From NCBI GenBank assembly GCA_900543145.1, contig UQPZ01000002.1:186001-250000 (forward strand): 64,000 bases of DNA. The letters run 5' to 3'. The notes under the pieces are model-generated. The model was not told where the DNA came from. It did not search any database and saw nothing but the letters and a program-made list of their open reading frames with translations. The DNA comes from an uncultured Ruminococcus sp. (GTDB lineage Bacteria; Bacillota; Clostridia; Oscillospirales; Ruminococcaceae). Of the stretch, positions 60,508 to 64,000 are shown piece by piece; position 1 is the first letter of the stretch; each line of letters begins with the position of its first letter. The translations under genes and the position numbers were made by a program.

Positions 60508-61796
60508 AAGTAATTATTATGGCCGGAGGCAAGGGAACACGTATCTCCCAAATCGCCCCCGATATACCAAAGCCGTTAATTCCTATCGATAGGAAGCCGG
60601 TATTAGAGAGAGAAATTGAGAGTTTACGTGACCAGGGATTTACTGATATTATTCTGACTGTTTCTCACATGGCCGATAAAATCATGGATTATTTCGGCGA
60701 TGGGTCCAAGACATCTCCTGTTACAGGAGAACCGTTTTGCGTGAACATCGAGTACTTCGTGGAGGAAACTCCGTTGGGGAACGCCGGTGCGCTGTTCAGG
60801 TTGAAAGATAAGCTGACCGAGAACTTTCTGCTGCTGAACGCCGATGCGATATTTGATGTGGACTTTAACCGTTTCGTAGCATTCCACAAATCTCACGGCG
60901 GATTGGTCACACTGTTCACCCATCCTAATTCTCATCCGTATGACAGTGGGCTGATCATAGCTGACAAGAACGGTGCTGTGGAAAAGTGGCTAGCGAAAGA
61001 GGATGAGCGGCCTACCTATTACAGAAATCGTGTGAATTCAGGTCTTCATGTTATTTGTCCAGAGATTCTCAACCAAACCATCACCACACCTAAGATTGAT
61101 CTTGATCGCCAGCTGCTCAAGCCTTTGTCCGGAACCGGAAAGATGTTCTGCTACGACTCTCCGGAGTACGTCAAGGACATGGGCACACCGGACCGGTATG
61201 CTTCCGTTTGCGAAGATTTCAAAGCAGGACGTGTTCAGGCGAAGAATCTGAAGAACAAGCAGAAAGCAGTGTTCATCGATCGTGATGGTACGATCAACAA
61301 GTACGTTGGTTTCCTACGGAATATTGATGACTTTGAGCTGCTTCCCGGTGTTGCGGAGGCAATCAAAAAGATCAACGCTTCCGGGTATCTTGCTTTTGTG
61401 GTTACCAACCAACCGGTGATCGCACGTGGAGAGGTCAGCTTTGAAGAGTTGGAAGAAATCCACAATAAAATGGAGACGTTTCTCGGCAAAGAGGGCGCAT
61501 ACCTGGACAGCATTTATTTCTGCCCGCATCATCCACACAAGGGATACGAAGGCGAAAGACCGGAACTGAAAATCGACTGTGATTGTCGAAAACCTAAGCC
61601 GGGGATGCTACTTAAAGCGGCTGAGGGTTTCAATATTAATCTTGAAATGAGCTGGATGGTTGGTGACGGAGAATGTGATGTCATAGCTGGAAAGAATGCA
61701 GGATGCAAAACTTGTCTGATTGGCGAAGGGGCGTTTGGGCAGGATGTAACGGTTGAGACTCTGCTTGAGTTTGTGGAGAAACACATGGGATTATAG
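60504..61796 (+). CDS. hddC-gmhB: Fused heptose-1-phosphate guanylyltransferase and heptose-1,7-bisphosphate phosphatase (HddC-GmhB)
   Basis: A 430-residue fusion. Residues 1-235 are a nucleotidyltransferase: IIMAGGKGTRISQIAPDIPK, EETPLGNAGALFRL and LLNADAIFDVDF. Residues 252-430 are a HAD phosphatase: VFIDRDGTINKYVGFL, VVTNQPVIARGE and the zinc cluster CPHHPHKG with CDCRKPKPGM, which is characteristic of GmhB. Together they remove the 7-phosphate of heptose-1,7-bisphosphate and make GDP-heptose. With gmhA and hddA the route from sedoheptulose-7-phosphate is complete. GGAGG precedes the ATG. Confidence 0.92.
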   Translation: MKVIIMAGGKGTRISQIAPDIPKPLIPIDRKPVLEREIESLRDQGFTDIILTVSHMADKIMDYFGDGSKTSPVTGEPFCVNIEYFVEETPLGNAGALFRLKDKLTENFLLLNADAIFDVDFNRFVAFHKSHGGLVTLFTHPNSHPYDSGLIIADKNGAVEKWLAKEDERPTYYRNRVNSGLHVICPEILNQTITTPKIDLDRQLLKPLSGTGKMFCYDSPEYVKDMGTPDRYASVCEDFKAGRVQAKNLKNKQKAVFIDRDGTINKYVGFLRNIDDFELLPGVAEAIKKINASGYLAFVVTNQPVIARGEVSFEELEEIHNKMETFLGKEGAYLDSIYFCPHHPHKGYEGERPELKIDCDCRKPKPGMLLKAAEGFNINLEMSWMVGDGECDVIAGKNAGCKTCLIGEGAFGQDVTVETLLEFVEKHMGL

Positions 61797-62001
61797 AAAG
61801 GTTTAACGCAATTGCCCTATGACACAATATTTCCAGCCCTGTTTTTTTAGATTTGTGGGCATCATTGAGGAAGGCTTTATTAGGAGATATTCAAAATGCA
61901 AACAGAACTGTTTACTGGTATTATCGTAGCGGCGTTACCGCATTCCTTACATATATTTTTACACAAGCCACGAATCATGTAATACGAAGGAGACCACCAA
62001 T

Positions 62002-62889
62002 ATGAAAGGCATAATCTTAGCTGGAGGTTCCGGCACACGTTTATATCCACTAACAAAGGTAACAAGCAAGCAGCTTCTACCGATCTACGACAAACCGATG
62101 ATCTATTATCCCATGTCTGTGCTGATGAGCGCCGGGATCAGGGAAATACTTATCATTTCTACGCCCGCCGACACTCCACGTTTCCGCGATCTGTTGGGAG
62201 ACGGTCGGCAGTTTGGCGTGAATCTTACATACGCAGTACAAGAATCACCCGACGGCTTGGCACAAGCCTTTATCATTGGTTCTGAATTTATCGGTTCTGA
62301 TACTGTGGCAATGGTTCTCGGCGATAACATCTTCCACGGGCATGGGTTTAAGAAGAGGCTGGTTAAAGCTGTGGAGAATGCAGAATCAGGGAAAGGCGCC
62401 ACTGTGTTCGGCTACTATGTGGACGATCCGGAGAGGTTCGGCATTGTGGAATTTGATAAGAACGGGCGGGCTGTGAGCATTGAAGAGAAGCCTGCAAAGC
62501 CGAAGAGCAACTACTGCGTGACCGGGCTGTATTTCTATGACAATCGGGTCGTGGAGTATGCGAAGAATCTGAAACCGTCAGCGCGCGGCGAGCTTGAGAT
62601 TACGGATTTGAATCGGATGTATCTTGAGGATAACAGTTTGAATGTGGAGCTGCTAGGTCAGGGCTTTACCTGGCTTGATACAGGGACGCACGAGAGCCTT
62701 GTGGACGCCACCAATTTTGTCAAGACAGTGGAGCAGCACCAGCACAGAAAGATTGCGTGTCTGGAAGAGATCGCTTATATCAACGGGTGGATTAGTAAAG
62801 AGGATGTGCTTTCTGTGTACGAGGTGCTTAAGAAAAATCAATACGGTCAGTATCTGAAGGATGTGCTGGACGGGAAGTATATTGAGTAG
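62002..62889 (+). CDS. rfbA: Glucose-1-phosphate thymidylyltransferase
   Basis: A 295-residue RfbA/Rml[45 protein letters not shown] and [12 protein letters not shown] are all diagnostic. It makes dTDP-glucose for dTDP-rhamnose or related sugars. AAGGAG precedes the ATG. The 205 bases before it hold no gene I can support. Confidence 0.97.
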   Translation: MKGIILAGGSGTRLYPLTKVTSKQLLPIYDKPMIYYPMSVLMSAGIREILIISTPADTPRFRDLLGDGRQFGVNLTYAVQESPDGLAQAFIIGSEFIGSDTVAMVLGDNIFHGHGFKKRLVKAVENAESGKGATVFGYYVDDPERFGIVEFDKNGRAVSIEEKPAKPKSNYCVTGLYFYDNRVVEYAKNLKPSARGELEITDLNRMYLEDNSLNVELLGQGFTWLDTGTHESLVDATNFVKTVEQHQHRKIACLEEIAYINGWISKEDVLSVYEVLKKNQYGQYLKDVLDGKYIE

Positions 62890-62958
62890 CCCACCCACAT
62901 CTGATTGTGTAAGAAATAAGACTGTGGTAAACACAGTGTAAGAGAAAGGTAGTAGAAC

Positions 62959-63996
62959 ATGAACATTATCGTAACCGGCGGTGCTGGATTTATTGGAAGT
63001 AATTTTATTTTTCATATGCTGAAGGAATATCCTGAGTATAGGATCATCTGCCTGGACAAGCTGACTTATGCGGGAAATTTATCCACACTTGCCCATGTGA
63101 TGGACAATCCACAGTTTAGGTTTGTGAAAGCAGATATATGCGACCGGGAAGCGGTTTATAAGCTTTTTGAAGAGGAGAAGCCCGATATCGTGGTGAATTT
63201 TGCGGCAGAATCTCATGTGGACAGAAGTATTGAGAACCCGGGTATTTTCCTCCGTACAAATATTATCGGTACGGCTGTGCTTATGGATGCCTGTCGAAAA
63301 TATGGGATAAAGAGGTATCATCAGGTAAGTACCGATGAGGTGTACGGCGACCTTCCGCTAGACCGTCCGGACCTGTTTTTCACGGAAGAAACGCCGATAC
63401 ACACAAGCAGTCCGTATTCTTCCTCAAAGGCCTCTGCCGATTTGCTCGCACTGTCTTATCACAGAACCTATGGTCTGCCTGTTAGTATCTCTCGTTGCTC
63501 AAACAACTACGGCCCGTATCACTTTCCTGAGAAGCTGATCCCGCTCATGATCGCCAATGCACTGAATGATAAGCCGCTTCCTGTTTACGGAGAAGGTCTG
63601 AATGTGCGCGATTGGCTGTATGTTGAGGATCACTGCAAGGCGATTGATCTTATTATTCACAAGGGCAGAGTCGGCGAGGTCTATAATATCGGCGGACACA
63701 ATGAGATGTGCAATATTGATATTGTAAAAATCATCTGTGATGCGCTTGGGAAACCATATTCTCTAATTACATATGTGACGGATCGAAAGGGTCACGATAT
63801 GCGCTATGCGATCGATCCGACTAAGATCCACAATGAGCTTGGCTGGCTGCCGGAAACAAGATTTGCTGACGGCATTCGGAAGACGATAAAATGGTATCTG
63901 GAGAACCGTGACTGGTGGGAGGCCATCATCAGCGGTGAGTATCAGAACTATTACGAGAAGATGTATGGAAATCGGCAAAGTACGGAAGAGGAATAG
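62959..63996 (+). CDS. rfbB: dTDP-glucose 4,6-dehydratase
   Basis: A 345-residue SDR: VTGGAGFIGSNFIFHML loop, FAAESHVDRSIENPGIFLRT, STDEVYGDLP with the catalytic Asp-Glu, YSSSKASADLL and the substrate loop RCSNNYGPYHFPEKLIPL. It makes dTDP-4-keto-6-deoxyglucose from the RfbA product. The stop lies four bases from the right edge, so the remaining rhamnose genes (rfbC, rfbD) are expected just outside. Confidence 0.97.
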   Translation: MNIIVTGGAGFIGSNFIFHMLKEYPEYRIICLDKLTYAGNLSTLAHVMDNPQFRFVKADICDREAVYKLFEEEKPDIVVNFAAESHVDRSIENPGIFLRTNIIGTAVLMDACRKYGIKRYHQVSTDEVYGDLPLDRPDLFFTEETPIHTSSPYSSSKASADLLALSYHRTYGLPVSISRCSNNYGPYHFPEKLIPLMIANALNDKPLPVYGEGLNVRDWLYVEDHCKAIDLIIHKGRVGEVYNIGGHNEMCNIDIVKIICDALGKPYSLITYVTDRKGHDMRYAIDPTKIHNELGWLPETRFADGIRKTIKWYLENRDWWEAIISGEYQNYYEKMYGNRQSTEEE

Positions 63997-64000
63997 GGCA

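Noticed and set aside
1..64000. tRNA or rRNA genes
   Set aside because: I looked in the larger intergenic stretches for cloverleaf-like sequence and the TTCGA-type arm and found none that I could support.

Overview
The window looks like the chromosome of a gut Firmicute of the Ruminococcus / Oscillospiraceae type. The evidence is the gene content (TarIJ- and TagF-like wall-polymer genes, a YfhO glycosyl-transfer membrane protein, GH25, GH26-CBM35, GH95 and GH31 enzymes), clear sigma-A promoters (TTGACA-17-TATAAT) and strong AGGAGG ribosome binding sites. The assignment comes from gene recognition only; no database was searched.

Layout. 1-5.4 kb (minus strand): a wall teichoic acid-like operon with two CDP-glycerol-type polymerases, a pyruvyl-transferase-like protein and a TarI/TarJ pair. 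5.6-8.8 kb (minus): YfhO and an ADP-ribose-type NUDIX hydrolase. 9.0-14.4 kb (plus): a secreted GH25 muramidase with duplicated Fn3/wall modules, an AraC-HTH/GGDEF fusion, and a DUF134-NifX plus Mrp pair whose first gene appears to start at ACG. 14.5-18.7 kb (minus): a GH95 and GH26-CBM35 operon with palindromic operators. 19-24 kb (plus): small metabolic genes and proB/proA split by a lipoprotein. 24-27.3 kb: three accessory genes bracketed by a 109-bp repeat family. 27.5-28.6 kb: two membrane-anchored proteins of unknown role.

28.7-38.5 kb is the most striking part. It is a compact siphophage tail cassette with its own control region: ImmA protease, XRE repressor, divergent promoters and five CAAC-N5-GTTG sites. 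It then carries three tiny genes, tail tube, a chaperone pair joined by a probable +1 frameshift, tape measure, baseplate/hub proteins, two receptor-binding candidates sharing a C-terminal domain, holin and CHAP-SH3 endolysin. I see no terminase, portal, capsid, integrase or replication gene. This is the layout expected of a non-contractile (F-type) tailocin rather than a phage.

38.7-40.8 kb is a GH31 glycosidase. From 40.9 kb to the end runs an exopolysaccharide locus. It opens with a promoter, a strongly folded leader and a priming glycosyl-phosphate transferase. After a junction with a truncated glycosyltransferase, the style of the sequence changes (more A+T, different codon use), suggesting transfer. 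The acquired part encodes a full set for GDP-D-glycero-alpha-D-manno-heptose (GmhA, HddA, fused HddC-GmhB) plus a GDP-sugar 4,6-dehydratase, several glycosyltransferases, acyltransferases, Wzy, Wzx, two pyruvyl-transferase-like proteins each near an iron-sulfur FrhB-like protein, a decayed acyltransferase, and rfbA/rfbB for dTDP-deoxysugars. The locus continues past the right edge.
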